Part shown: positions 44,191-54,096 of the stretch, piece after piece
Layout: each line of letters starts with the position of its first letter
How positions within the stretch are numbered: position 1 is the first letter of the stretch
Translations under genes and position numbers: made by a program
Origin: Blepharisma stoltei
Lineage: Eukaryota > Ciliophora > Heterotrichea > Heterotrichida > Blepharismidae
DNA: 64,000 nt
Reading direction: 5' to 3'
Assembly (NCBI GenBank): GCA_914767885.1
Contig: CAJZBQ010000024.1
Span: 186,001 to 250,000, forward strand
The notes under the pieces: model-generated
What the model was told of the DNA's origin: nothing
Database searches by the model: none
The model's input: the letters and a program-made list of their open reading frames with translations, nothing else

Positions 44191-45591
44191 TTAAACAGCT
44201 GCTGCTTCAATAACTATATCAGTTTTCGCAGGAGTTATATTTAGAATTCTAAACCCAGTCCTATTCAAAAACGCTTCAATTTCTACTCTTGTTCTCACTC
44301 TCCCATCAGTTAAGCTCATTGCCACAATATCATTAAATCTTTCGAATCTATAATTTGTATGAGTCTTATCAATAGCAATATCAACTAAGAATATTTTTGC
44401 CCCCACGTTTAAAGCATTTCTCATATTAACCAGTATTTTTTCAAAATTGGCATCATTATTTTCTTTCGAAATGCATTTCGCCACAATTGTGTCATAGCCT
44501 ATTGGTATTGATTCAAGATAATTTCCTGAAACAAATTTTAATTTTTCTTGAAAATTATTTTCTTGGATTTTTTTCTCTGTTATATCTTTAAATAAATCAA
44601 TATCGTAAACAGTGCCTTGAATATGCTGATAAAGCCTGGCTAATTCTATTAATAAAGCACCACCTTGTCCACTGATTTCTAAAACTTTGGTGGAGTCACT
44701 TAAATTTATCCCTAAGCCAATTTCATTGACTGTCCAAAGAATGTGGCTTGTGATACCATTAACAAATTGTTCTAGATAAATAGGCTTCTGGCCAAGAAAA
44801 TCAATGAAATTTGTATTGTAGTATTCTTCTGGAGCTGTTTTATCCGATTTTAAGCTTTTTGGGATTACGCTAACTCCCCCAATCTTGAAAGATCCATTGA
44901 AATTTCGAAAAAAAGGGGAAATTAATTAAATCCTTAATGAGCAATTTTCAAATTTTCAAAAATTAACATCACTTAAAATCTAACTACCTATCTTTGATAA
45001 TAATTAATTTTAAAAGATATTATAGTATAATCGCTCTTACACAATTCTAATATAGTTTATAGCATATTTACTAATATAATGCAAACTCTATCTCTTGTGA
45101 ATAAGATATTTTATATGGAAAACAATTTAATATGAAAATTTTCATGTTTGAAAGTTTTTTTTCCAGAAAAGTTTTACCCCGTCCTTGATTGGACAGTGGC
45201 AATCGGCTCGGTGAAGAAGGAAATCCATCTGCCAAGGAGCTAAATAGAATTTAATATAGTCAAGATAAGCTTCTTTCAAAAAATGAACAGAAATAGAATT
45301 CAATGCAAATTGCTTTGTTACAGGGTTATAATTAAAGAGCTTTTTTGTTTCAAGTGTCAGTAAAACACGCTCAAGCTTATCGCTGCGCGTTGAAGTTGCA
45401 AGACCCAACTCTTCTGCTGTCTTTGGACCAGTTTCTAAAAGCTGTGGGATTTTTAGATCAACTACAATGTAAAGAAGTGAGCCAAGCTGAGGCAAAAGAA
45501 GCATTTTTTCGATTTCTTTGTCAACTACTTCTGTTGGTTTTCCGAAAAGTTTTTCAACTTGTTTTTGAATGACATCAGAAACTTGATGCAT
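44191..45591 (-). CDS. O-methyltransferase-like SAM-dependent methyltransferase, copy 2, split by 345-bp insertion
   Basis: Paralogue of the neighbouring gene, same strand, separated by about 300 bp that include a MITE. The N-terminal domain (LPQLGSLLYIVVDLKIPQLL, LAPWQMDFL) and SAM fold (KVLEISGQGGALLIELAR, GYDTIVAKCISKENND, GAKIFLVDIAIDK) are conserved. The insertion 44872-45216 sits where copy 1 reads DFLSVVSQ; removing it gives DFL-SVIPKSLKSDKTAPEEYYN and exactly 352 codons including stop. The SAM-binding GxGG motif is intact (ISGQGG). The gene pair presumably arose by tandem duplication after which each copy took an insertion at a different place. Confidence 0.85.
44871..45217. mobile_element. 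345-bp insertion with one TA end and one non-TA end
   Basis: The left end is TAACTCCCCCAATCTTG, typical of the C-rich family. The right end is GGCAATCGGCTCGGTGAAG with no TA at the junction implied by the paralogue. A second terminus (TTTACCCCGTCCTTGATTGG) lies about 45 bp inside the right end and resembles the ATCCTTGATC termini at 48.2 kb. Possibly two elements overlap here. Confidence 0.65.
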
Positions 45592-46247
45592 TTTGTAATA
45601 ATAATTGGCTAATAAATATGGAGGAATTCCATGGTTCTCAATTAAAGCAAATTTGATATTTGAATTAAATATGGAAAATCTTGTGTGGTATTTATGAGAA
45701 CTTTTAATTCTGTTTTAGGAATCGGTATTTATTTTAAAACAAATTTTAAAATTATAGATTAATGAATACTGTTTAAAGATTAGAGGCTTTGTGATAAATA
45801 ATGTATATGATAAATGAATTTACAATTAAATATAGTTGAAAATCTGTATAAATATTTATATAATTTATGATTTTTTTGCAGAATTGAGCAATCATTTATA
45901 TCTTGTATGTTACTTCAATATAGATAAATAATGCACGCCATTTTAGCTATTATCGTAGATTTACAACCATCTTTAACAAATAAATACATAAAAGTTATAA
46001 GATGAAACTGCATATTAATCAGAAATCCGATTTCAATTTATTAAAGCAAGAAATCTTAAGAAGTCAATGTTTAAATAAAAATTGTATATTTAATTTATCA
46101 AGCAATTGGCTCTATAGATCATAATTAAATGCACAGTGCTGCATAAATTTTTCCTTTGCTTCTTCACATTTGATTCAACATTCATGAAACGATTTATATA
46201 TTCTAAGTATATTTATGACATCATTTTGTTGAAATCATAAATAAATA
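45592..46247. other. AT-rich divergent intergenic region
   Basis: About 650 bp between divergent genes. No frame, palindrome family or RNA motif recognised; it should contain the promoters of the methyltransferase and receptor-kinase genes. Confidence 0.35.
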
Positions 46248-48856
46248 ATGGCATTTGGATTTGAAGAAAGCACGCTCATTTTCAGTTCCATTTCTTTAGT
46301 ATCAAGTTTTTGAGTGACATTAATCTACATAAGAAACAAAGAACTCCATCAGCATCCAGCAGAAATTTTAGCTTGGATCTCTGTATTTGAAATTGCTATG
46401 TGCCATCACAGCATTGCACTTGCATTGGATTCAAATTTTACACTGTATGGCCATGGCCCTCATGAGATTTTTATTGCCCTTAGTTTTGGAACTCTTGATA
46501 TAGAAGAGTCTAGAGCTATATCCTGTGCAATAAACCAAGCTTTATTTTCAGCTGCTGTAACGCTGGTGTTGGCTTACAATATGTTTGTTTGTGTTGATCT
46601 CATCATTACATTAAGAAGTCCGCTTATTAGAGGAAAATCACGTATGAAGTATTATCATATTTGTTCACTGATTTTTGTTATTGTGCAGATCACATATAAT
46701 TTATTTCAAAATTCAAGATATTCAGAGTGCTTGATTAATGGGAAAATTTATTACCAAGAACTGTGAAATTTTGGGCTACTAACTGCTGTATTTGGAATGT
46801 TTTTTATATTTGCATTTATTTCTTTGGTGTATTCTTGAGTAAAGCTTACTAATTCTCCATTACTAGATAATATAAAAATATAAAAAAAAATAATTAAAAA
46901 AAATAAATATTTATTTTTGTGAAGTAAAGACTACACTAAAGTTTGTCCTGCTACTCGAAGCTATTTTCAAAGACACATCATTTACATAATAGTTTTCAGT
47001 ATCGTTTGATGCTGGGCACTTATCGATTATTGGGTGTGAAACTCAGGATGGCTAAACAAAGCAGGAATTATCATGATGTGCGCATCAGGATTTATATTAG
47101 CTTTAATAAGAAACTGTGAGCCTTTATTTTATGAAAAATCAAAAGAATCCCTCTTATTCTGAAAGAAAGCAAAGAAAATAATTAACACAAAAACTTATAT
47201 TGAAATGCATACAGATATGTGAACAATTCCGATTTCACATATAATGCAAAAATGTTTTAGGTCCCAAACGACTATTTCAATTCTTACAGGACTGTATGAA
47301 GCTATAAGGCTTTCTTCATTAAATTCTAGGTCGATGAATTTAAACGATTTTACGATATCTGACTATAATGAAATAGCTCAGCACAAAATTAGTGATAAAA
47401 ATTTGACTTTAGATTTAAATGGAATTAAATCATCAAGATTCCCTTATTATATAATTGCTGAATATGCTCCAAAAGTTTTTCACCACCTGCGAGTAATTGA
47501 TAATATAAATACTGAAATTTCTCTTTCTGCTTTAGCTCCTAAAAACAACAAATCAACTTTATTTTCAGTCCATAAAGGCCAAGGCGGCTCTGGGAGCTTA
47601 TTCATTTTTACTGAAGATGATACTTTTGTAATAAAAACAATAACAAAAACAGAGCGAAAAACTTTAGCTAAAAGGCTGCTCCAGGCATATCACAGGCATA
47701 TTCTGCATCATTCTGATTCTTTATTATGCAGAATTTATGGAGTTTATACCTTAAAAATTTCTGGTCTAGCTCCGCTTGAGCTACTTTTATGTCAAAATTT
47801 GAAAAAGGATCACGTCGTCAAATTTTATGATCTAAAAGGTTCAACACACAACAGGCATGCAAATTCTATCAGAAAAGATTTTATTGGTCCTTATAAAGAT
47901 TCGGATTTTCTGAGAGAATCTAAGACAATTTCTATGAATCCCAGCATAAGAAATCAAATTTTACGAGCAATTTATAATGATGCTTTGCTACTTATGAGGC
48001 ATGATATTATGGATTACTCAATTTTTATGCAGGTATTAAGGAAAAGTCAGCGGAAGTCATATCCAGATTTTTATCAAATGGAATGGTATTCTTTTTCTAT
48101 CATAGATTTTTTAAGTGAGTATAATTACAAAAAAAAATTTGAATATTACTTACTCCACCCCCCATCCTTGATCAAACGACTCGCCATCGTTCGATCAAGG
48201 ATGGGGGTTAAAAAAAAATTTTTTCGGAAAAAAAATTTATATATAAAAAAAAAAAAATATATATTATATTTTTTTTATTTACTTTTAAATAAGAGGGTTA
48301 AGAGTATTTAATAATTATTTTTACAGCAAAAATTGAATTAATTTTATAAAAATACCAATTTTTAATATTTTGATTTATTAGTTACCTTTTTAAAAACTAT
48401 ATATTTTTTAATTTATTCCTTGCTGAATTAAAATTTTTTTTTTTTTAAATTTTAAAAAATCTCTATTTTTTAGATTATTAAGTTTTTAAGCCTAGATTGC
48501 TGACTAAATCACTTCGGATGGTTGATTCCGCAGCTTTCTGTCGTCTCAAAGCTCTGAAAACAACTTCATTAGGTACATCTTCCCAAGCTTTTGATAACTA
48601 ATATATATAAAAAATTTGCATGATATGAAAATCGTTCGATCAAGGATGGGGGGGTTAATTTTCCCAATTTTTAGGAATTTTTACAGTCAATCGTTCGATC
48701 AAGGATGGGGGGGGGGAGTTAAAACTTGTACAGCTTGGGAAAAAAATTAAATCTGCGTCTGTAATGGACCCGAAAAAATATTTCAATCGGTTTTTCAATT
48801 TTGCGAGCGAGAAATTATTAAATCAAAATACTAGCTTTTTAGCTCAGATGTTATAA
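46248..48856 (+). CDS. Seven-helix receptor fused to phosphatidylinositol phosphate kinase (GPCR-PIPK, RpkA-like)
   Basis: The N-terminal ~310 residues contain about six or seven hydrophobic segments (for example FSSISLVSSFWVTLIYI, FSAAVTLVLAYNMFVCVDLI, GLLTAVFGMFFIFAFISLVYSW), with Trp from TGA at several positions. The C-terminal half is a PIP kinase: GGSGSLFIFTEDDTFVIKT (ATP-binding), LCRIYGVYTLK, FYDLKGSTHNRHA, IMDYSIFMQVL, DFLSEYNYKKKFEYYL-KLVQLGKKIKSASVMDPKKYFNRFFNF. The fusion is known from Dictyostelium RpkA and oomycetes and should couple a ligand signal to phosphoinositide synthesis. Two insertions interrupt it: a short AT-rich one near 46870-46910 and a 569-bp composite element at 48151-48721, whose removal supplies the conserved kinase tail and ends at TAA 48854-48856. 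Confidence 0.9.
46870..46912. mobile_element. Short AT-rich segment carrying an in-frame TAA, probable IES
   Basis: After NSPLLDNIKI the frame meets TAA inside an A/T-only stretch, then reopens in the same frame as KDYTKVCPATRSYFQRH. Several in-phase TA pairs are possible (lengths divisible by three), so exact ends cannot be assigned. Confidence 0.4.
48151..48721. mobile_element. Composite TA-bounded element (CCCCATCCTTGATCGAACG termini), 569 bp, with possible transposase relic
   Basis: The outer ends are TACTCCACCCCCCATCCTTG and CGATCAAGGATGGGGG...AGTTA, in inverted orientation. Two further internal copies of the terminus lie near 48193-48217 and 48630-48656, so it is a nested or tandemly rearranged palindromic element. 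On the minus strand, 48478-48597 encodes a 39-residue stretch resembling the tail of a DDE transposase. Excision joins FEYYL to KLVQLGKKIKS in the PIP kinase domain, which matches the family. Confidence 0.85.
48478..48597 (-). pseudogene. Possible C-terminal fragment of a Tc1/pogo-type transposase
   Basis: The 39-residue frame LSKAWEDVPNEVVFRALRRQ... ends with TAA. AW-x2-V-x5-V/I-x3-F/L-R-K/R-x3 resembles the helix that follows the DDE domain in pogo/Tigger-like and related Tc1/mariner transposases. It is far too short to be active. TA target duplication of the host element agrees with this superfamily. Low-identity, by-eye assignment. Confidence 0.4.
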
Positions 48857-49288
48857 TTATGTAAGCTGATCATCCATTAATTTTGCCTTCGCTATAAGAC
48901 TTTCTAAATTGCTTTGTATATCAGAAACTAACACTTTAATTTTAATGAAATCGTCAATAACCTCATGAGAACGTTTTCCACTATGCAAAAGAGCAATGCT
49001 TCCTGCAATTTGTGGGCTAATTATGTTTTTTGTGGATTTTTCTAGGTCTTTGCATTTTTCTAATAGTGAAATTTGGTTTTTTTGGATAGTGGCGAGTCGA
49101 AATTCATGCTTTTCTTTGACGAGTGTTCACATTTTTTCTAAGTCTCCAGAAATTCCTTTGATATGTGTAGCAATTGGAGGTCTTACTTTTATTTTGTTGA
49201 TTTCTTCGACTTCAAAATTGATAGGCTTCTCTTGGTTTCCTTCAGATACTGTAACAATTTGATTAGGAATCAAATTTTGATTGCCCAT
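48857..49288 (-). CDS. Small coiled-coil protein with possible myristoylation signal
   Basis: The frame from ATG 49288 (MGNQNLIPNQIV) to TAA 48857-48859 encodes 143 aa, with one TGA as Trp (LEKMWTLVKEK). The middle and C-terminal parts have Leu/Ile heptads (EFRLATIQKNQISLLEKC, IDDFIKIKVLVSDIQSNLES), so a helical coiled coil is likely. MGN at the N-terminus suits N-myristoylation. The stop codon directly abuts the stop of the convergent receptor-kinase gene, with no base between them. Family not recognised. Confidence 0.7.
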
Positions 49289-49322
49289 ATTACAAGAAAA
49301 TTATATTTTACATGCAAATTAT

Positions 49323-49862
49323 TTAGTTTTTGCTTTGTGCAAGCTTAACCATAATTTTTCTTCCATTGAACTCTGCGTTGTTCATAGACTCAATTGCTCT
49401 TTGTGCTTGCTCATCAGTCTGAAACGTAATAAATCCATACCCTTTGCTTCTTTTATTTGTGTCAATTGGGATATCTACCCTCACAATTTCTCCAAAATTA
49501 TTAAAAACCTCTTTTAGCTGCTGCCAGGTTACAAAATAAGGTAAATTTTTGATATAAATTTGATTTTTTTTCCTTGGAGATCTTGATCTTCTAGCTACTT
49601 GATCTTCTCTTACTTTTATGCTAGTTCCATTAAATAATGTGTTATCTAATTGTTGGAGAGCTCTCTGAGCTTCCAATGCAGATGCATAGGCAACTATTGC
49701 ACATCCCTTGCTTTTCCCGTCATTTGATTTTATTATATCAACACGTGTGACTTCGCCTGCACTTTCCATGTGCCTTTTTAAGTCTTTCCATTCCACTTTT
49801 TCATCAAAATTGCCTACAAATACTCTTTTATTGTCTATTCTGCGAGATCGATCATGAGGCAT
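49323..49862 (-). CDS. RNA-binding protein with two RRM domains
   Basis: A 179-aa protein. The first RRM has RNP2 RVFVGNFD and RNP1-like SKGCAIVAY; the second has IYIKNLPYF and SKGYGFITF. The linker RRSRSPRKK is a short SR-type stretch. Two RRMs with an Arg/Ser linker resemble hnRNP/SR-like splicing or mRNA-handling factors, which matters here because introns are as short as 15 nt. There is no intron or insertion. It starts at ATG 49862 and ends TAG 49323-49325. Confidence 0.92.
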   Translation of the reverse strand: MPHDRSRRIDNKRVFVGNFDEKVEWKDLKRHMESAGEVTRVDIIKSNDGKSKGCAIVAYASALEAQRALQQLDNTLFNGTSIKVREDQVARRSRSPRKKNQIYIKNLPYFVTWQQLKEVFNNFGEIVRVDIPIDTNKRSKGYGFITFQTDEQAQRAIESMNNAEFNGRKIMVKLAQSKN

Positions 49863-49961
49863 ATTTATTTATAAACTATCTCCAAATAAATCCCAAAATT
49901 TACCTAAAAAAACTCTTTTATAAAGCTTATTTAATCACTAAAATTCCTAATAGGATTATGT

Positions 49962-50603
49962 TTATTCTTTAACTATATTTGTTCTTTCGCTAACATAGAT
50001 CCCATCAAGGAACTTTCTGACATCCTTATTCTTGACTGAGCAAGATTGTTGGATGAGTGCAGCAGACATCGATACAAGTTCCAAGTCATTTCCTTTCAAG
50101 ATTAGCTCGTCCTTCATGGCGTCGCTCTTTTCAATAAGCACTCCTTGCAACATAGCGATTCTTCTCACCTGTCTTTCTCCAATGTAGTTTCTGATTTCAA
50201 TGGATTTGTGGTCATTAGGGATGTGGACATTAATAGGGAAGTGAGCATAGACCAATCTCATGTGGTATTCGAAGCCCTTTACAACTCCAATCATAAGGTT
50301 TTCTATTGCGGATATATTTATATGTAGTGAATTAGTCTTTTTATTAGAATATTTATTGTGATTTTTGGCTTTTTTTGATAGGGATAATACACTTCTCACA
50401 CAAGCTGCTTGCTTGCGATCGGCGAACCAGCAATCTACCTTGACAAGCTTTCCATCATCTAAAACTTGGATATCTAAGGCGAGGTGTTTAAAGTCTCTTG
50501 AGAGAGTTCCTCTTGGACCTTCTACAGTAACTTTGCGGGCTTTTACTGTGATTTTGACGCCGTCGATAACTTTAAGTTTTTCTGTCTTGATGATCTGCTT
50601 CAT
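49962..50603 (-). CDS. RPL9: Ribosomal protein uL6 (eukaryotic RPL9) carrying an in-frame 75-bp insertion
   Basis: Large-subunit protein uL6. Conserved blocks: VKARKVTVEGPRGTLSRDF, VYAHFPINVHIP, KDELILKGNDLELVSMSAAL, SVKNKDVRKFLDGIYVSE. The open frame is uninterrupted, but between VRSVLSL and ENLMIGVVKGF there are 25 extra residues rich in Lys, Asn and Ser that the family lacks. They are encoded by a 75-bp AT-rich stretch bounded by in-phase TA copies (50304-50380). Its removal restores the normal 188-residue length. So the gene carries an insertion that is divisible by three and stop-free and is invisible to ORF finding. Confidence 0.93.
   Translation of the reverse strand: MKQIIKTEKLKVIDGVKITVKARKVTVEGPRGTLSRDFKHLALDIQVLDDGKLVKVDCWFADRKQAACVRSVLSLSKKAKNHNKYSNKKTNSLHINISAIENLMIGVVKGFEYHMRLVYAHFPINVHIPNDHKSIEIRNYIGERQVRRIAMLQGVLIEKSDAMKDELILKGNDLELVSMSAALIQQSCSVKNKDVRKFLDGIYVSERTNIVKE
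50304..50380. mobile_element. Cryptic 3n stop-free TA-bounded insertion (IES) in RPL9, 75 bp
   Basis: Detected only because RPL9 is highly conserved. TA at 50304-50305 and 50379-50380 share codon phase on the minus strand. Composition is AT-rich like other short insertions. Confidence 0.75.
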
Positions 50604-50972
50604 GGCTATTGATTATTAAATGGCATCGTCTAAGCCATAAAGTTAACACTTTAATGCTATAAGCAGTTTTGTTAAATTATCCAGAAAAAACAGGAAAAAT
50701 ATTTCTATGGGGAATTCAAGGTAAAGGCTTATATATTACATTGGATTGAAATAAATAAGTTATTAGCCAATCTTTTTATAGCATCTGAATTAAATATATT
50801 GAGAATTAATTAATTTGAATCATTATAAATCAAAACTTACAAGTTTAAAATATTTAAAACATTTTCATTGACTTTTTTGTAGTGAAATTACCTAATTAAG
50901 CAGGAGAAATATATGCTGAGATAAATTTAGAAAATTTATTGTAGTTTCCGGCTTTTAAATCAAAAAATTCCT
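50604..50972. other. AT-rich 5' region of RPL9
   Basis: About 370 bp upstream of the RPL9 start; no gene recognised. Presumably the promoter. Confidence 0.35.
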
Positions 50973-51059
50973 TACTCCCCTTTTAAATTAGGACAAAAAC
51001 ATCGGTAAAATTTCCAATTTTTAGGTGCTTAAACATCCATTTAAATTGTAACACATTAA

Positions 51060-51713
51060 TATAAGGATTCCCCCCTCATTTGTACAATTTTCTAGTCTTT
51101 TTTTCTAACTCCCCCCCCCTCCGTGAGTGAACAAAAAAAATTTTGTTCACTCACGGAGGGGGGTTAATTTTTTTTTTTTAAAAAAATTTTGTTTTCGAAA
51201 TTTAAAAAAATCCTAATTCGCGAAAATTGGAAAGCAAATATTAATTTAATTTATAAAAATTTATGTTTTAAAAAAGCAATTCGTTTAAAATTAAACAGAA
51301 TTATAGATTTCATTATACTAATTATCACTTATATATCAAAATTTTTTTCCATAAAAAATTTTTCTATTAAAAAAATTTTTGTTCACTCACGGAGGGTGGG
51401 TTTTTGGGCAAAAAATGGCGATTTTTCTAATGGTTTTGTTCACTCACGGAGGGGGGGGGAGTAAGAAAAAAAAAATTTTCAGGACCTCATTTGTCCAAAA
51501 ATCTAGTCTTTTTGAGATTTTTCGAATGTCCTAAATTTTAGTTTTTTACTTTAAAAAACTAGAAAATGAGACAATTGAGGTCCTGAAAAATTTTTTTTAC
51601 TATCAAAATTTTGACTAGAAAATTGGACAAATGAGGTTTTATAAAAAAAACTAGAAAAGTGGACAAATGATAAAAGATTAGAAAATTGGACAATGAAGGG
51701 GGGGATCCTTATA
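51060..51713. mobile_element. Middle layer of the nest: TATAAGGATTCCCCCC...GGGGGGATCCTTATA element, ~650 bp
   Basis: Terminal inverted repeats TATAAGGAT(T)CCCCCCTCATTTG and its partner AATTGGACAATGAAGGGGGG-ATCCTTATA. The interior has several inverted copies of TCATTTGTCCAATTTTCTAG-type motifs. It is itself split by the innermost element. Confidence 0.75.
51106..51463. mobile_element. Innermost layer: CCCTCCGTGAGTGAAC palindromic element, 356 bp
   Basis: Near-identical to the element interrupting the ankyrin-SAM gene at 9025-9398, with the same internal duplication of the terminus. TA at both ends. Confidence 0.85.
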
Positions 51714-51832
51714 AATTTTTTAAAGAAAAAAAATTTATTATAAAATATTTTTGGAACATTTTACAGCTAATTTTTAAAAATTAACCTTCCTTTAAATTGG
51801 AACAGGATTTGTTATTCCAATTTAAAGAGGTA

Positions 51833-52937
51833 AGTTAAGAGAATTATGATCTGATTACTATCAGTTAAATAACTGAATCTTCCCTTGTTAGCAATGCAAT
51901 CATTGAAAAAAATCTATATTTTTGGAAAATAAACCCTTTTGGAAATAAACAAAAAGATTTTTATCAAAAGCTCAATATATCTAAAAATTTTAATGATAAT
52001 TAATGATTTTTTGATGAAATACCAAGCATTCTATTAAATTTTAGGCAGTTTGAATAAGATAAATATTATAAATTAAATAAATTTTTCCTTTCAAATATAG
52101 AAATTGGGGATTTTCAAAAATTTTTAATATGGAATTTTTGATCTCAGTTAAAAAAAGCTTTGTCATTAACCAAAATGGAGTTAAGTGGAATTGTATTTTT
52201 TACACTGTCTTTATATATTGAAATAATTGTTATAATATTGACTGCTATTTTACTACGAAAAATATTTAGAAAAAGAAATAAAAGTTTATATATTGAATTT
52301 CCTTATAAGCTGTTTTTCTCTACTTATATTTAGACTTATTTAGTATAAAATAACTCTTGAATTAAATTAAGAATAAATAAATTAGCCATCCTAATTCTAT
52401 GAGCAAGCTATCTAATCTAAAATTTCATTAATTATTTTAATCTATTCTCAAGACATTTTAAGCTTTTTCTATCACTTATGATTTGGCTCAAATAAAAAAT
52501 AAAATTATTTCTCCTCAAAAAGTGGTGCCATTCCAACTTTATTTATGTCTTAATTATTTGCTGCACAAGCCTAGCAGCAGAACTTCTCCCATGAATAATA
52601 AATAGCTCAAATTATCTAATAATTAATCAGTAATTAATTCAGTAACTTTAAATATTAATTATATAAGCTGTTTAATGCCTTTTATAAGTTAACAGTGCAT
52701 TTGATGGTAATAGCAGCCTTAAGGCCCTAGCACGGTAAGCTTTGGCTCGACTATAAAAGGGTTTTTACAACCTTTAAATGTAAAGATTAAGGTTAAGGCT
52801 TGAGCGATCTATAAAGACGCCAAGCTGTATATATCTAAATATAAAATCATTAAATTAAGCCTAAAATCCCAGTAACTTTTATCAATTTTGAGATACTTGG
52901 AGTTTAATAAATTATATCAACTGCAACTTGGTGAAAA
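51833..52937. other. AT-rich intergenic region, ~1.1 kb
   Basis: Mostly AT-rich sequence. The only frame with some coding character is the small candidate at 52175-52333. A slightly GC-richer patch at 52695-52815 shows no recognised RNA or repeat motif. Confidence 0.4.
52175..52333 (+). CDS. Possible 52-aa single-pass membrane protein
   Basis: ATG 52175 to TAG 52333 encodes MELSGIVFFTLSLYIEIIV, a hydrophobic helix, then a basic LLRKIFRKRNK stretch typical of a stop-transfer and cytosolic tail. It is short and AT-rich, so chance is possible. Confidence 0.3.
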   Translation: MELSGIVFFTLSLYIEIIVIILTAILLRKIFRKRNKSLYIEFPYKLFFSTYI

Positions 52938-54096
52938 ATGGGGTCAGCTTGCTGTACAAAACAATCAATTGAAGTATCACCTAATCATGAAGGAAATCCG
53001 CTAAATAATTCAGCATCTACACACTCTCTTAATAACTCAGCTCGCATAAACATAAGTCAGTTCTTTCAAAACGAAGGCTCTGATTCTACTTTTATTGAAG
53101 CAAATACTACGAGAAATGGAAAAATAATGAAATGAAGACGTGGAGATCTAATAGGCGAAGGAGCTTACGCAAAGGTGTATCAAGGAATGAACTTAGACAC
53201 AGGAGAACTAATGGCAGTTAAACACCTTGAGGTAAAAGCTTAATCAGATAACTGAAGACATTAAGAAAATTGAAAAAGAGTATACCAAATATAATAAATA
53301 TTTATAATTTTAATAGAAATATTATTATATTAAATATTCAAATAAAATAGCTTATCTCCACTTGAAAAAAGAAATTTTGCTGTTAAGATTGCTTGATCAC
53401 CCTAACATTGTAAAATATTATCAGACAGATTTATCAGAGGATATGACTCAGCTTGATATTATTTTGGAATATGTGTCTGGAGGGTCTTTGAAGAAAATTT
53501 TGCAAAGGTTTGGAGGACTTAGTGAAGAAATTATAAAGCATTATGGAAGACAACTGCTTGATGGCTTAGCTTATCTCCACGATCATCTCATTATTCACCG
53601 TGACTTAAAATCTGCAAATGTCTTAATAACTTCTAATGGCCATGTAAAATTATCTGACTTCGGATCATCACGCCAATTTGAAGAATTAGGAACAAAACTT
53701 TCAAAAAGCCTAAAAGGCAGTCCATACTGGATGGCCCCAGAAATCGTTATGAGGGAAGGGCATTCTTATAGCGCTGATATTTGGTCTTTTGGATGTTTAC
53801 TAATAGAAATGGTGACTGGCCGTCCTCCGTGATCAAATTTTTCAAGGGATGCTAAAGAAGTTTTGAAGCTAATCTCAGTCCCTGATAATCTACCAACTAT
53901 GCCAAAGGTTACAAATTCGTTAAGAGATGCGATTTTAAAGTGTTTAAATAGAGATCCTCAATTAAGACCAACAGCAAGAGAATTACTGGGACATGATTTT
54001 TTTAAAATAGTTGAAGAAGAGACCATTTCAACTGTCGCGCTTAGTAAACCTGGAAGTTTTGATACCTCCAAAAAAGAAGGCTTGATTCTTGATTAA
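52938..54096 (+). CDS. MAP3K/STE11-like protein kinase with N-terminal MGSACC acylation motif
   Basis: A Ser/Thr kinase of 356 aa. The N-terminus MGSACC is a myristoyl/palmitoyl signal, then a Ser/Asn-rich linker. Kinase motifs: GEGAYAKVYQG, VKHLE (catalytic Lys), LLDHPNIVKYYQTD, IIHRDLKSANVLI, LSDFGSSRQF, GSPYWMAPEIV, DIWSFGCLLIEM, GRPPWSNF (Trp from TGA). GSPYWMAPE and the HPNIV pattern fit MEKK/STE11 kinases. A 16-nt intron (53232-53247) and a 72-bp TA-bounded insertion (53281-53354) must be removed, joining KIEKEY to LHLKKEILLLRLL; the coding total is then 357 codons. All catalytic residues are present. Confidence 0.93.
53281..53354. mobile_element. TA-bounded insertion (IES), 72 bp, in kinase gene
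   Basis: Excision restores the helix-alphaC region. An alternative left TA (53290-53291) in the same phase would retain three more residues. Confidence 0.7.

Larger units (their letters stand above)
50973..51832. mobile_element. Outer layer of a three-level nested palindrome (TTTAAATTGGAAC family), ~858 bp
   Basis: The left terminus TTACTCCCCTTTTAAATTAGG and right terminus CCAATTTAAAGAGGTAAG are those of the element at 13.95 kb, including its central GGTAAAATTTCCAATTTTT motif. Here the copy is split by a second element inserted at TA near 51060. Intergenic, so its removal would not affect a gene. Confidence 0.75.
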
